NCBI GenBank assembly: GCA_041914785.1
Contig: JAYSCT010000050.1
Coordinates: 1 to 32,038 of the forward strand
Reading direction: 5' to 3'
From: Pelomonas sp041914785
GTDB lineage: Bacteria > Pseudomonadota > Gammaproteobacteria > Burkholderiales > Burkholderiaceae_C
Length of the DNA: 32,038 nt
The notes under the pieces were generated by a model. It had not been told where the DNA came from. It did no database searches and saw only the letters and a list, made by a program, of their open reading frames with translations. Of this stretch, positions 24,461 to 31,409 are shown in pieces. A program made the position numbers and the translations under genes. How positions within the stretch are numbered: the first letter of the stretch is position 1; each line of letters begins with the position of its first letter.

Positions 24461-25494
24461 ACCAGATCCAGACCCTCTCCCCCACCACCGATGCCGACCG
24501 CCGCCAGGCCAAGCCCTGGACCGTGGCCGACGTCGCGGCGCTGTTCGAGCTGCCCTTCAACGACCTGCTGTTCCGCGCGCAGCAGGTGCACCGCGAGCAC
24601 TTCGACGCCAACGCAGTGCAGCTGTCCACGCTGCTGTCCATCAAGACCGGCGGCTGCGAGGAAGACTGCGCCTACTGCCCGCAGTCGGCCCACTTCGACA
24701 CGGGCCTGAAGGCCGAGAAGCTGATCCCGCTGCAGGAGGTCATGGAAGCCGCCCGCGCCGCCAAGGCCAACGGCGCCACGCGCTTCTGCATGGGCGCCGC
24801 CTGGCGCTCGCCCAAGCCCCGCCACCTGGAAGCCATCGGCGAGATGATTTCCGAGGTCAAGGCGCTGGGGCTGGAGACCTGCCTGACCGCCGGCATGCTG
24901 GAAGACGGCCAGGCCGAGCAGCTCAAGGAAGCCGGGCTGGACTACTACAACCACAACCTCGACACCGCGCCCGAGTTCTACGGCCAGATCATCACGACGC
25001 GCACGTACCAGGACCGCCTGGACACGCTGGACCGCGTGCGCCAGCAGGGCCTGAAGGTCTGCTCCGGCGGCATCGTCGGCATGGGCGAGACGCGCCGCCA
25101 GCGCGCCGGCCTCATCGTGCAGCTCGCCAACCTCGACCCCTACCCCGAGAGCGTGCCCATCAACAACCTCGTGCAGGTGGAAGGCACGCCGCTGGCCGGT
25201 GTGGCGCCGCTGGACCCGCTGGAGTTCATCCGCACGATTGCCGTCGCCCGCATCACGATGCCGCGCGCCATGGTGCGCCTGAGCGCCGGCCGCGAGGAGA
25301 TGCCCGAGACCATGCAGGCGCTGTGCTTCCTGGCCGGCGCCAACTCCATGTTCTACGGCGACAAGCTGCTGACGACGAGCAACCCGCAGGCCGAGAAGGA
25401 CCGCGCGCTGCTGGATCGCCTGGGCATGCGCTGCTCGACCGAATCGGACCTGGCGACGGACGCTGCCGCCAAGATTGAACTCTGCCCCCACTGA
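24457..25494 (+). CDS. bioB: Biotin synthase (radical SAM)
   Basis: The product is 345 residues. It inserts sulfur into dethiobiotin to form biotin. The radical-SAM [4Fe-4S] motif is C67-E-E-D-C71-A-Y-C74 after SIKTGG, and the second cluster region includes RFCMGAAWR, LTAGML and KVCSGGIVGMGE, with YNHNLDT as in other BioB enzymes. The start overlaps bioD (ATGA). With bioA, bioF and bioD it completes the four late biotin steps within 4.2 kb, directly upstream of the gene for the biotin-accepting subunit. Confidence 0.97.
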   Translation: MNQIQTLSPTTDADRRQAKPWTVADVAALFELPFNDLLFRAQQVHREHFDANAVQLSTLLSIKTGGCEEDCAYCPQSAHFDTGLKAEKLIPLQEVMEAARAAKANGATRFCMGAAWRSPKPRHLEAIGEMISEVKALGLETCLTAGMLEDGQAEQLKEAGLDYYNHNLDTAPEFYGQIITTRTYQDRLDTLDRVRQQGLKVCSGGIVGMGETRRQRAGLIVQLANLDPYPESVPINNLVQVEGTPLAGVAPLDPLEFIRTIAVARITMPRAMVRLSAGREEMPETMQALCFLAGANSMFYGDKLLTTSNPQAEKDRALLDRLGMRCSTESDLATDAAAKIELCPH

Positions 25495-25495
25495 C

Positions 25496-25711
25496 ATGCC
25501 CATGCACCTGCGCATCGCTCTCCTCGCCCTTCCGCTGGCCCTCCTCTCCGGCTGCAGCCTGTTCTACGACATCGGTCAGCAGCGGGCGCTGGAAAGCTGC
25601 GACCGCGCAGCCAGCGCGCAGGACCGCACGGCCTGCCGCAAGGCCAACGGCAAGAGCTATGACGACTACGAGGCGCAGCGCAAGCGCCTGAAGGAAGGCC
25701 AGCCGGGCTGA
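25496..25711 (+). CDS. Small lipoprotein of unknown function
   Basis: The product is 71 residues. A lipoprotein signal ends at L17-S-G-C20-S-L-F, predicting a lipidated mature peptide of 52 residues. The mature part is charged and contains two further cysteines (LESCDRAAS and TACRKANG), which could form a disulfide, and ends with a helical DYEAQRKRLKEGQPG. It begins one base after the bioB stop. Homologous small lipoproteins often follow biotin or other operons in Burkholderiales, but no function is known to me. The following 90 bases up to 25801 hold no gene and no clear terminator. Confidence 0.75.
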   Translation: MPMHLRIALLALPLALLSGCSLFYDIGQQRALESCDRAASAQDRTACRKANGKSYDDYEAQRKRLKEGQPG

Positions 25712-25801
25712 CCGCCCGCCGCCTGCCTGCCCCGCCTGCCGGTGACCCCGGCCCCAGAAGAACAAGCCTGTAGAAGGTTCACAAGACCGGAGACAAGAGA
25801 G

Positions 25802-25933
25802 ATGTTCAAGAAGATCCTGATCGCCAACCGTGGCGCTCGCGCCGAAGGCGCGGTCGCGCAAGCGACAAATTGCATGGTGCTCGGCGCAGCCGAGCATGCA
25901 GGCGAGTTCCCCTCGGGAGCACGCCATGTTTAA
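25802..25933 (+). CDS. 43-codon leader ORF starting with a duplicate of the liuD N-terminus
   Basis: The ORF begins MFKKILIANRG, identical in peptide to the first 11 residues of liuD, then diverges into an unrelated sequence and stops at TAA 25931-25933, 8 bases inside liuD in another frame. It is preceded by GGAG (25789-25792) and AGAGAG, a purine-rich start region. Between the two MFKKILIANRG copies only third-position bases differ (TTC/TTT, CTG/CTC, ATC/ATT, CGT/CGC). The ORF spans four hairpins. It could be a functional leader whose translation opens the liuD start, or a remnant of an older biotin-carboxylase gene 5' end. There is no run of leucine codons after codon 7, so classical leucine attenuation is unlikely. 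Confidence 0.45.
   Translation: MFKKILIANRGARAEGAVAQATNCMVLGAAEHAGEFPSGARHV
25838..25852 (+). repeat. Hairpin 1 of the liuD leader
   Basis: CGCGCC-GAA-GGCGCG, a perfect 6-bp stem with a three-base loop, directly after the duplicated start segment. Confidence 0.6.
25853..25866 (+). repeat. Hairpin 2 of the liuD leader
   Basis: GTCGC-GCAA-GCGAC, a perfect 5-bp stem closed by a GNRA-type tetraloop, immediately following hairpin 1. Confidence 0.6.
25878..25896 (+). repeat. Hairpin 3 of the liuD leader
   Basis: TGCTCGGC-GCA-GCCGAGCA, a perfect 8-bp stem with a three-base loop, extendable by one G-U pair. Confidence 0.65.
25901..25925 (+). promoter_or_regulatory. Hairpin 4: stem that buries the liuD ribosome-binding site
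   Basis: The 5' arm GGCGAGTTCCC (25901-25911) pairs with GGGAGCACGCC (25915-25925) across loop CTC: 9 Watson-Crick pairs, one G-U and one A-A mismatch. The 3' arm contains GGGAG (25915-25919), the Shine-Dalgarno six bases before the liuD ATG at 25926. Ribosomes finishing the leader ORF would melt this stem, so translation of liuD may depend on translation of the leader. Confidence 0.6.
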
Positions 25934-27908
25934 GAAGATCCTCATTGCCAACCGCGGGGAAATCGCCTGCCGCGTCGCGGCTAACGCCAAGCCACGCGGC
26001 ATTCAGACCCTCGCCGTCTACACAGACGCCCACCCCGATGCGCAACACGTCGCCGCCTGCGACGAAGCTGTCCACATCGGCGGCCCGGCGCCGCGCGACT
26101 CCTACCTGCAATGGGAGCGCATCCTGGCCGCCGCCAAGGCGACGGGCGCCGAGGCCGTGCACCCCGGCTATGGCTTCCTCAGCGAGAACGAGGCCTTCGC
26201 GCAGGCCTGCGCCGATGCCGGCGTCGTCTTCATCGGCCCGCCGCCCAGCGCCATCCAGGCGATGGGCCTGAAGGCCGAGTCCAAGCGGCTGATGGAAAGC
26301 GCGGGCGTGCCGCTGGTGCCGGGCTACCACAGCGCCGACCAGGACCCCGCGCTGCTCAAGCGCGAGGCCGACCGCATCGGCTACCCCGTGCTCATCAAGG
26401 CCAGCGCCGGCGGCGGTGGCAAGGGCATGCGCGCGGTCTTCGGCGCCGACGAGTTCGACGCGGCGCTGGCCTCGTGCAAGCGCGAAGCCATCAACAGCTT
26501 CGGCGACGACGCGGTGCTGATCGAGCGCTACGTGCAGAAGCCGCGCCACATCGAGATCCAGGTGTTCGGCGACACGCTGGGCGACTGCGTCTACCTGTTC
26601 GAGCGCGACTGCTCCGTGCAGCGTCGCCACCAGAAGGTGCTGGAGGAGGCGCCGGCGCCGGGCATGACGCCGGAGCGCCGCGCGCAGATGGGTGAAGCGG
26701 CCGTCGCCGCCGCCAAGGCGGTGGGCTACGTGGGCGCCGGCACCGTCGAGTTCATTGCCGAACAGGACGGCCGCTTCTACTTCATGGAAATGAACACGCG
26801 GCTGCAGGTGGAGCACCCGGTCACCGAGGCCATCACGGGCCAGGACCTAGTCGAGTGGCAGCTGCGCGTGGCCGCGGGCCAGCCGCTGCCGCTGAAGCAA
26901 TCGGAGCTGCGCATGCACGGCCACGCCATCGAGGCCCGCGTCTGCGCCGAGAACCCCGACGGCGGCTTCCTGCCCGCCACTGGCACGCTGGACGTGGCGC
27001 GCTGGCCTGCCCACGTGGCGTTCGAGCGCGGCAACGTCCGCATCGACGCCGGCGTGCGCGAGGGCGACGCGATCAGCCCCTACTACGACTCGATGATCGC
27101 CAAGCTCATCGTCTGGGGCGAGGACCGCGCGCAGGCGCTGGCCCGACTGGACGCCGCGCTGCGCGACACGCACATCGTCGGCCTGCACACCAACGTCGCC
27201 TTCCTGCGCCGCTGCGCGGCGACGGCCTCATTCGCGGGCGCCGACCTGGACACCGGCCTCATCGAACGCGAGCGCGCGGTGCTGTTCGACCAGCCCGGCC
27301 TGCCGCTGCGCGTCAGCGCTGCGGCGGTGGTGGCCCACACGCTGGCCGTGGAAGCGGCCACGCAAGGCACCGACCCGTGGAGCGCGCGCGACGGCTTCCG
27401 CCTGTTCGGCGCGGCCACACGCCGCTTCGACCTGGCTGCCGGTGACGCGCACCACGAGGTGCTGCTGGCCCGCCAGCACCGCGGCGGCATGACACTGACC
27501 GTGGCCGGCGAGGCCATCGCCTTCGCCGTGCAGTCCCTCGACGCCGAGACGCACGAGCTGTTCCTCGGCACCGACCGCGTCCGCGTGAAGACCTACGCCC
27601 AGGGCGAACGCGTCGCCGTGTTCGCCGAGTCGGGCTCGGCCGTGCTGACCGAGGTGGACCTCATCGCCCACGCCGGCGACGGCCCCGCCGAGGGTGGCCG
27701 GCTCACCGCGCCCATGCCCGGCAAGCTCATCGCCTTCCTCGCCAAGGCCGGCGACACCGTCACCAAGGGCCAGCCGCTGGCCGTCATGGAGGCGATGAAG
27801 ATGGAGCACACCATCTCGTCGCCGCGCGACGGCACCGTGGCCGAGCTGCTGTTCGCCGTGGGCGATCAGGTGAGCGACGGCGCCGAGTTGCTGAAGCTGG
27901 AAGCGTGA
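25926..27908 (+). CDS. liuD: Methylcrotonyl-CoA carboxylase biotin-carrying (alpha) subunit
   Basis: The product is 660 residues. It carboxylates its own biotin with ATP and bicarbonate and hands the carboxyl group to LiuB. Domains: biotin carboxylase N-terminal (1-110, MFKKILIANRGEIACRV), ATP-grasp (about 115-320, with the glycine-rich ASAGGGGKG loop around K166 and EMNTRLQVEHPVTE), biotin carboxylase C-terminal (335-440), a variable linker domain, and the C-terminal biotinyl domain with acceptor lysine K625 in EAMKMEH. ATG 25926 has GGGAG six bases upstream, inside a hairpin. The first 20-odd codons use more A/T-ending codons than the rest (TTT, ATT, GGG, GAA), consistent with a recombined 5' end. 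LiuB, LiuC and LiuE in the array support methylcrotonyl- over propionyl-CoA specificity. Confidence 0.95.
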   Translation: MFKKILIANRGEIACRVAANAKPRGIQTLAVYTDAHPDAQHVAACDEAVHIGGPAPRDSYLQWERILAAAKATGAEAVHPGYGFLSENEAFAQACADAGVVFIGPPPSAIQAMGLKAESKRLMESAGVPLVPGYHSADQDPALLKREADRIGYPVLIKASAGGGGKGMRAVFGADEFDAALASCKREAINSFGDDAVLIERYVQKPRHIEIQVFGDTLGDCVYLFERDCSVQRRHQKVLEEAPAPGMTPERRAQMGEAAVAAAKAVGYVGAGTVEFIAEQDGRFYFMEMNTRLQVEHPVTEAITGQDLVEWQLRVAAGQPLPLKQSELRMHGHAIEARVCAENPDGGFLPATGTLDVARWPAHVAFERGNVRIDAGVREGDAISPYYDSMIAKLIVWGEDRAQALARLDAALRDTHIVGLHTNVAFLRRCAATASFAGADLDTGLIERERAVLFDQPGLPLRVSAAAVVAHTLAVEAATQGTDPWSARDGFRLFGAATRRFDLAAGDAHHEVLLARQHRGGMTLTVAGEAIAFAVQSLDAETHELFLGTDRVRVKTYAQGERVAVFAESGSAVLTEVDLIAHAGDGPAEGGRLTAPMPGKLIAFLAKAGDTVTKGQPLAVMEAMKMEHTISSPRDGTVAELLFAVGDQVSDGAELLKLEA

Positions 27909-27918
27909 CAATCAAGCC

Positions 27919-28116
27919 ATGCTGCGCACGTTGAACATCACCAACCGCAAAAGCCAGGTCGCCGAGGATCTGGCTTACTGGCGTGCTCGCCCGGCTGCAG
28001 AGCGGCTGGCGGCGGTCGAGCAGTTGCGGCTCCAGCACGAAGGTCTTGCCGGACAACCCGATGCTCAACCCCGACTTCAAAGAGTTTGCCGAGTTGCTCA
28101 ACGCGCATCGCGTTGA
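27919..28116 (+). CDS. Small protein preceding a minimal nucleotidyltransferase (putative antitoxin-like partner)
   Basis: The product is 65 residues: MLRTLNITNRKSQVAEDLAYWR, then ARPAAERLAAVEQLR (helical), ending in RLQRVCRV plus a short basic tail. Small proteins with an A..D..YWRS.TPEERL.ALE.LR core and an R(F/L)xRVCRV end commonly precede minimal nucleotidyltransferase genes, as I recall, and this one fits well. It starts ten bases after liuD and overlaps the nucleotidyltransferase by 56 bases in another frame; the RLQRVCRV end lies wholly in the overlap. It is probably the partner or antitoxin of the enzyme. Confidence 0.6.
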   Translation: MLRTLNITNRKSQVAEDLAYWRARPAAERLAAVEQLRLQHEGLAGQPDAQPRLQRVCRVAQRASR

Positions 28117-28504
28117 CTACCTCGTTGTCGGCGGCTACGCGCTGGCCGCACACGGTCATCCGCGCTACACGGGCGACATCGATTTCTGGCTGAGCCCCGC
28201 GCCCGACAACATCGGCCGCTTGCTGGATGCGCTGCGCGATTTCGGGTTCGGATCGCTCGGCCTCAAGGCCGAAGACTTTGGACCGGATGCCGTCGTCCAG
28301 CTGGGGCAACCCCCACGACGCATCGATCTGCTGACAGGCATCGACGGCGTTGACTTCGCGAGCTGCCACGCTCGCCGTGAGGTCATCGACGTCGATGGGC
28401 TGCTGCTGAGCTTCATCGGGCTGGATGACTTCAAAACCAACAAGCGCGCCAGTGGCAGGCACAAGGATCTGGCCGACCTGGAAGCACTGGACAACAAGGA
28501 TTGA
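28061..28504 (+). CDS. Minimal nucleotidyltransferase (MNT/AbiEii-like, putative toxin)
   Basis: The product is 147 residues. The nucleotidyltransferase fold signature is clear: V-G-G25-Y-A followed by HGHPRYTGD39-I-D41-F, where the two aspartates bind metal, and a third acidic position D89 (RRIDLLTGIDG). The C-terminal SGRHKDLADLEAL helix is typical of the stand-alone family that pairs with a small upstream protein. Relatives include type IV/VII toxin-antitoxin nucleotidyltransferases that modify tRNA or a partner protein, but this subfamily's target is not known. ATG 28061 starts the conserved MLNPDFKEFAELLN; an upstream in-frame start (27983) lies in the partner gene and is unlikely. It sits between liuD and liuE. 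Confidence 0.85.
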   Translation: MLNPDFKEFAELLNAHRVDYLVVGGYALAAHGHPRYTGDIDFWLSPAPDNIGRLLDALRDFGFGSLGLKAEDFGPDAVVQLGQPPRRIDLLTGIDGVDFASCHARREVIDVDGLLLSFIGLDDFKTNKRASGRHKDLADLEALDNKD

Positions 28505-28510
28505 CTCGCC

Positions 28511-29419
28511 ATGGCCCTGCCCACCCACGTTAAGCTGTTGGACGTCGGCCCGCGCGACGGCCTGCAGAACGAGAAAGAGAACGTCGCTACCGAGCACAAG
28601 GCGCGGCTAGTCGCGATGCTGCAGGACGCCGGACTCAAGGAGATCGAGGTCACCAGCTTCGTCAGCCCGAAGTGGGTGCCGCAGATGGGCGACAACACGG
28701 CCGTCATGGCGGCCATCGAGCGCCGCCCGGGCGTGCGCTACTCGGTGCTGGTGCCCAACCTCAAGGGGCTGGAGCCGGCGCTGGCGTCCCGGCCCGACGA
28801 GATCCTCGTCTTCACGGCGGCCAGCGAGGCCTTCACGCAGAAGAACATCAACTGCTCCATCGCCGAGAGCCTGGTGCGCTTCGCGCCCGTCATCGAAGGC
28901 GCGCATGCCTCCGGCGTGAAGGTGCGCGCCGCGCTGTCCTGCGCGCTCGGCTGCCCGTACGAGGGCGACATCAGCGCCGACCAGGTGGAGGCCGTCGTCA
29001 GGCCATTGCGTGAACTGGGCGTGGATGCCATCGACATCGCCGACACCATCGGCGTCGGCACGCCTCGCAAGGTGCAGGCCGCGATGGAGCGGGCACTGAA
29101 GCATTTCCCCACCGCCGAAGTGTCGGGCCACTTCCACGACACCTACGGCCAGGCGCTGGCCAACCTCTACGCCAGCCTGGAACTGGGCGTGCACAGCTTC
29201 CACGCCAGTGTGGCGGGTCTCGGCGGCTGCCCCTACGCCAAGGGCGCGACAGGCAACGTGGCGACCGAGGACGTCGTCTTCATGCTCGATGGCCTGGGCA
29301 TCGAGACGGGCGTCGACCTGGACAAGCTCGTCGACGCCGGTGCCTTCATCTCCGGCGTGCTGGGCCGGCCGCCGGTGTCGCGCGTGGCGCGGGCGGTGCT
29401 GGCCAAGCGCGCCGGCTGA
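28511..29419 (+). CDS. liuE: Hydroxymethylglutaryl-CoA lyase
   Basis: The product is a 302-residue TIM-barrel lyase that splits HMG-CoA into acetoacetate and acetyl-CoA, the last step of leucine degradation. The N-terminal DVGPR15-D16-GLQNE holds the catalytic arginine and metal ligand, HFHDTYGQALAN provides histidine metal ligands, and GLGGCPYAKGATGNVATEDV contains the active-site cysteine loop of the family. The start is six bases after the nucleotidyltransferase stop. It ends the long array; the next 180 bases contain no gene and no clear terminator. Confidence 0.96.
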   Translation: MALPTHVKLLDVGPRDGLQNEKENVATEHKARLVAMLQDAGLKEIEVTSFVSPKWVPQMGDNTAVMAAIERRPGVRYSVLVPNLKGLEPALASRPDEILVFTAASEAFTQKNINCSIAESLVRFAPVIEGAHASGVKVRAALSCALGCPYEGDISADQVEAVVRPLRELGVDAIDIADTIGVGTPRKVQAAMERALKHFPTAEVSGHFHDTYGQALANLYASLELGVHSFHASVAGLGGCPYAKGATGNVATEDVVFMLDGLGIETGVDLDKLVDAGAFISGVLGRPPVSRVARAVLAKRAG

Positions 29420-29599
29420 CCGACGCCGCGCGCTGCCGCACGATGGCAAGCGTGCCTGGCGTGTCGCTTGTCACGCCCACCCGTGCGAGTCCCCAGCCCG
29501 CGCGCGCGAGGCCGGCTGTAATCCGCCCGTCACAAGAACAAGGGCGTTGGGGCGGCCGGGGTATGCGCGACAGCGCGCCGACGGCCGCTGACGGAAGCG

Positions 29600-30733
29600 A
29601 TGGACTTCGAGCCTCTGAGCCGGCACCGGGACCGTTTTGAACCCGGCAAACCCACTCCGCTGGGTATCTACGACGTGGGCGGCCGGCTGCTGCTGGCGCG
29701 CGGCCATCGCTTCGACAACGCCGAGCAGCTCGACAAGCTCATCGACCGCGACGCGAGGGTGGACACCCGCGAGCTGGACGACCCGTGCCGCAAGATCGCC
29801 CAGGCGCGCCCCGAGCAGCTGCCCGCGTTCTGGGACCACAGCATGGGCGAGGTCGGCCGGCTGCTGCGCGAGCAGCCCGCGGGCGACTTCACGCATTCGC
29901 TGGACCAGGCCGCGCAGCCGCTGCTGGCGCTGATCGAGCGCGACCCCGACCTGGCCATCCTGCAGGCCGTGCGCACGGAGGCGGTCCACGGCGGCCCGTC
30001 GTCGTACGCCAGCCGCCATGCGGTGCACACGGCCACGGCCGCCTGCCTGGCGGCCACGCGGCTGGGCTGGAGCGTGGACCAGCGGCGCTGCGTACTGCGC
30101 ACCGCGCTGACGATGAACATCGCGATGGCCGACCTGCAGAACCGGCTGGTGACGCAGGTGTCTCCCGTGACGACGCTGCAGCGCGCCGAGATCCAGTCGC
30201 ACCCCGAGCGCAGCGCCACGATGCTGGAGATGGCCGGCGTGACCGCCCCCGACTGGCTGGAGGCCGTGCGCCAGCATCACGAGGAAGACGACGGCAACGG
30301 CTACCCGCGGCGGCTGGCCAAGGTCAACGAGGTGGCGCAGCTGGTGCACAGCGCCGACTGCTTCACCGCCAAGCTCAGCCCGCGGCTGAAGCGCCAGCCG
30401 CTGCTGGCCGACGCCGCGGCCCGGCTGCAATACCAGGCCGGCAAGGGCGACCGGATGACGGCCGCGCTCATCAAGGAGTTCGGCCTGTATCCGCCGGGCT
30501 GCGCGGTGCGGCTGAAGTCCGGCGAGGTGGGCCTGGTGATGCGCCGTGGCGACAGCGCCAGCACGCCGCTGGTGGCCGTGCTGGCCGACCGGTCGGGCGT
30601 GGTGCTGCCCGAGCCCGCGCGCCGCGACACGTCCCGCCCCGGCCTGGGCATCGCGGCGGTGATCCCGTTCGCCGGCCTGAAGCTGCGGGTCGGTCTGGAG
30701 AAGCTGATCCAGACGGTGCCGGAGCTGGACTGA
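29600..30733 (+). CDS. HD-GYP-like protein with degenerate HD site
   Basis: The product is 377 residues. The N-terminal segment (GIYDVGGRLLLARGHRF) is the beta-rich module commonly found before HD-GYP domains. The HD-GYP core keeps RHAVHTA, SHPERSATML, QHHEEDDGNGYP and HSADCFTAK, but where the catalytic His-Asp pair should be (LLHDIGK in active enzymes) it has LTMNIAMADLQ. Cyclic-di-GMP hydrolysis is therefore doubtful; it could bind c-di-GMP or act through protein contacts. The C-terminal YPPGCAVRLKSGEVGLVMRRG is a small beta domain normal for the group. I recall other Burkholderiales proteins with MNxAM at this place, so it may be a conserved subfamily rather than decay. The upstream spacing suggests its own promoter. 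Confidence 0.85.
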   Translation: MDFEPLSRHRDRFEPGKPTPLGIYDVGGRLLLARGHRFDNAEQLDKLIDRDARVDTRELDDPCRKIAQARPEQLPAFWDHSMGEVGRLLREQPAGDFTHSLDQAAQPLLALIERDPDLAILQAVRTEAVHGGPSSYASRHAVHTATAACLAATRLGWSVDQRRCVLRTALTMNIAMADLQNRLVTQVSPVTTLQRAEIQSHPERSATMLEMAGVTAPDWLEAVRQHHEEDDGNGYPRRLAKVNEVAQLVHSADCFTAKLSPRLKRQPLLADAAARLQYQAGKGDRMTAALIKEFGLYPPGCAVRLKSGEVGLVMRRGDSASTPLVAVLADRSGVVLPEPARRDTSRPGLGIAAVIPFAGLKLRVGLEKLIQTVPELD

Positions 30734-30945
30734 CGGCGCGGCGCAGGCGCTCGACGAGGCCAGCGTCCGCCGCCTGCCCCAGGTTGTTGGACGCCTGCAC
30801 GCGGCTGCCGCCGGTGATGCAGCCGCCTCAGCAACTGCGGGCCGTAGACGGTGGCCCTGGCGGGCGTGGCGCCCAGCAGCGCCAGCAAGGCGGCGGCGGC
30901 GACGCCCCGGCGGCGCGGGCGGGGGAGGTCGCTGCGCCGCGTCAG
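30734..30945 (-). pseudogene. Possible decayed gene for a small secreted protein
   Basis: Reading leftwards from the stop of the 31409 gene, a convincing signal-peptide pattern appears: TRRSDLPRPRRR, then GVAAAALLALLG, then ATPARA and TVYGPQ. There is no ATG, GTG or TTG at its start; a CTG overlaps the preceding stop (CTGA). After about residue 40 a sensible continuation exists only in another frame (ITGGSRVQASNNLGQAADAG and LVERLRRAVS), and no proper stop is reached before the HD-GYP-like gene. A lost start codon and a frameshift would explain this. It may also be chance in GC-rich DNA. Confidence 0.25.
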
Positions 30946-31409
30946 GCGACAGCAGCCGCCACGCGCTCGCGGAACAGCTGCGCGCGCTCGGCGCTCGCCA
31001 CCGCCTCGATGCGCTGCGAGGCCTCGGCCATCCAGGCCAGGAAGCGCGACTCGCTGTCCACCGCGCGGGCGCTCGCGCGCAGCTCGGCGTCGCGCCCGGC
31101 CAGCATGCGGCCGGCCAGGTCCAGCGCGAACATCTTGGCGCGCATCAGGCGGCGAAGCTCGTCATCGCCCGCCGCGGCCAGAGCGGGCTCGGGCGCGGCA
31201 CCGCCGGTGACGAGGCCGTCGCGCTGCAGCTGCCGCAGCACGTTGCCGGCCAGGCCCAGCGAGCGCGCGATGCCCAGCAGCTGCGCCTCGCTGCGCTGGC
31301 CGTCCACGCTGATCAGCAGCATGCGCAGCGCCGCCGGCAGGCTGGTGCGCGGGCCGGCCAGCAGCTGGCGGGCGGCGTCGGTCTTGGCGGGGGCGGCGGG
31401 CTGGGACAT
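30942..31409 (-). CDS. Small protein with winged-helix-like segment, function unknown
   Basis: The product is 155 residues. The segment MLLISVDGQRSEAQLLGIA then RSLGLAGNVLRQLQRDGLV (about 30-70) resembles the small winged-helix modules found in DUF4388/PatA-like regulatory proteins; the rest is long Ala/Arg-rich helices that could be a coiled coil. No catalytic motif is seen. ATG 31409 has GAGGAG seven bases upstream, with the whole start region inside a perfect inverted repeat. The gene is divergent from the YCII-domain gene. A DNA-binding or partner-binding role is inference. Confidence 0.75.
   Translation of the reverse strand: MSQPAAPAKTDAARQLLAGPRTSLPAALRMLLISVDGQRSEAQLLGIARSLGLAGNVLRQLQRDGLVTGGAAPEPALAAAGDDELRRLMRAKMFALDLAGRMLAGRDAELRASARAVDSESRFLAWMAEASQRIEAVASAERAQLFRERVAAAVA

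Noticed and set aside
25742..25801. Extension of the liuD leader ORF upstream to an ATG at 25742
   Set aside because: The ATG at 25802 has the purine-rich start region and begins the conserved MFKKILIANRG; the upstream extension has no RBS and unlikely composition.
25830..25925. In-frame N-terminal extension of liuD from 25830
   Set aside because: It would add 32 residues foreign to the family and translate through the hairpins; ATG 25926 has a good RBS and the normal N-terminus.
25802..25925. Biotin riboswitch upstream of liuD
   Set aside because: No biotin-sensing riboswitch class is known to me and the hairpins do not match a known aptamer; only a structured leader can be claimed.
27983..28060. 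Longer start for the nucleotidyltransferase at 27983
   Set aside because: It falls within the small partner gene and adds a Ser/Arg-rich stretch unlike the family; MLNPDFKEF at 28061 is the conserved start.
29450..29480. Sigma-54-like promoter (TGGCGTG...TTGT) before the HD-GYP-like gene
   Set aside because: The -12 GC element is missing at the right spacing.
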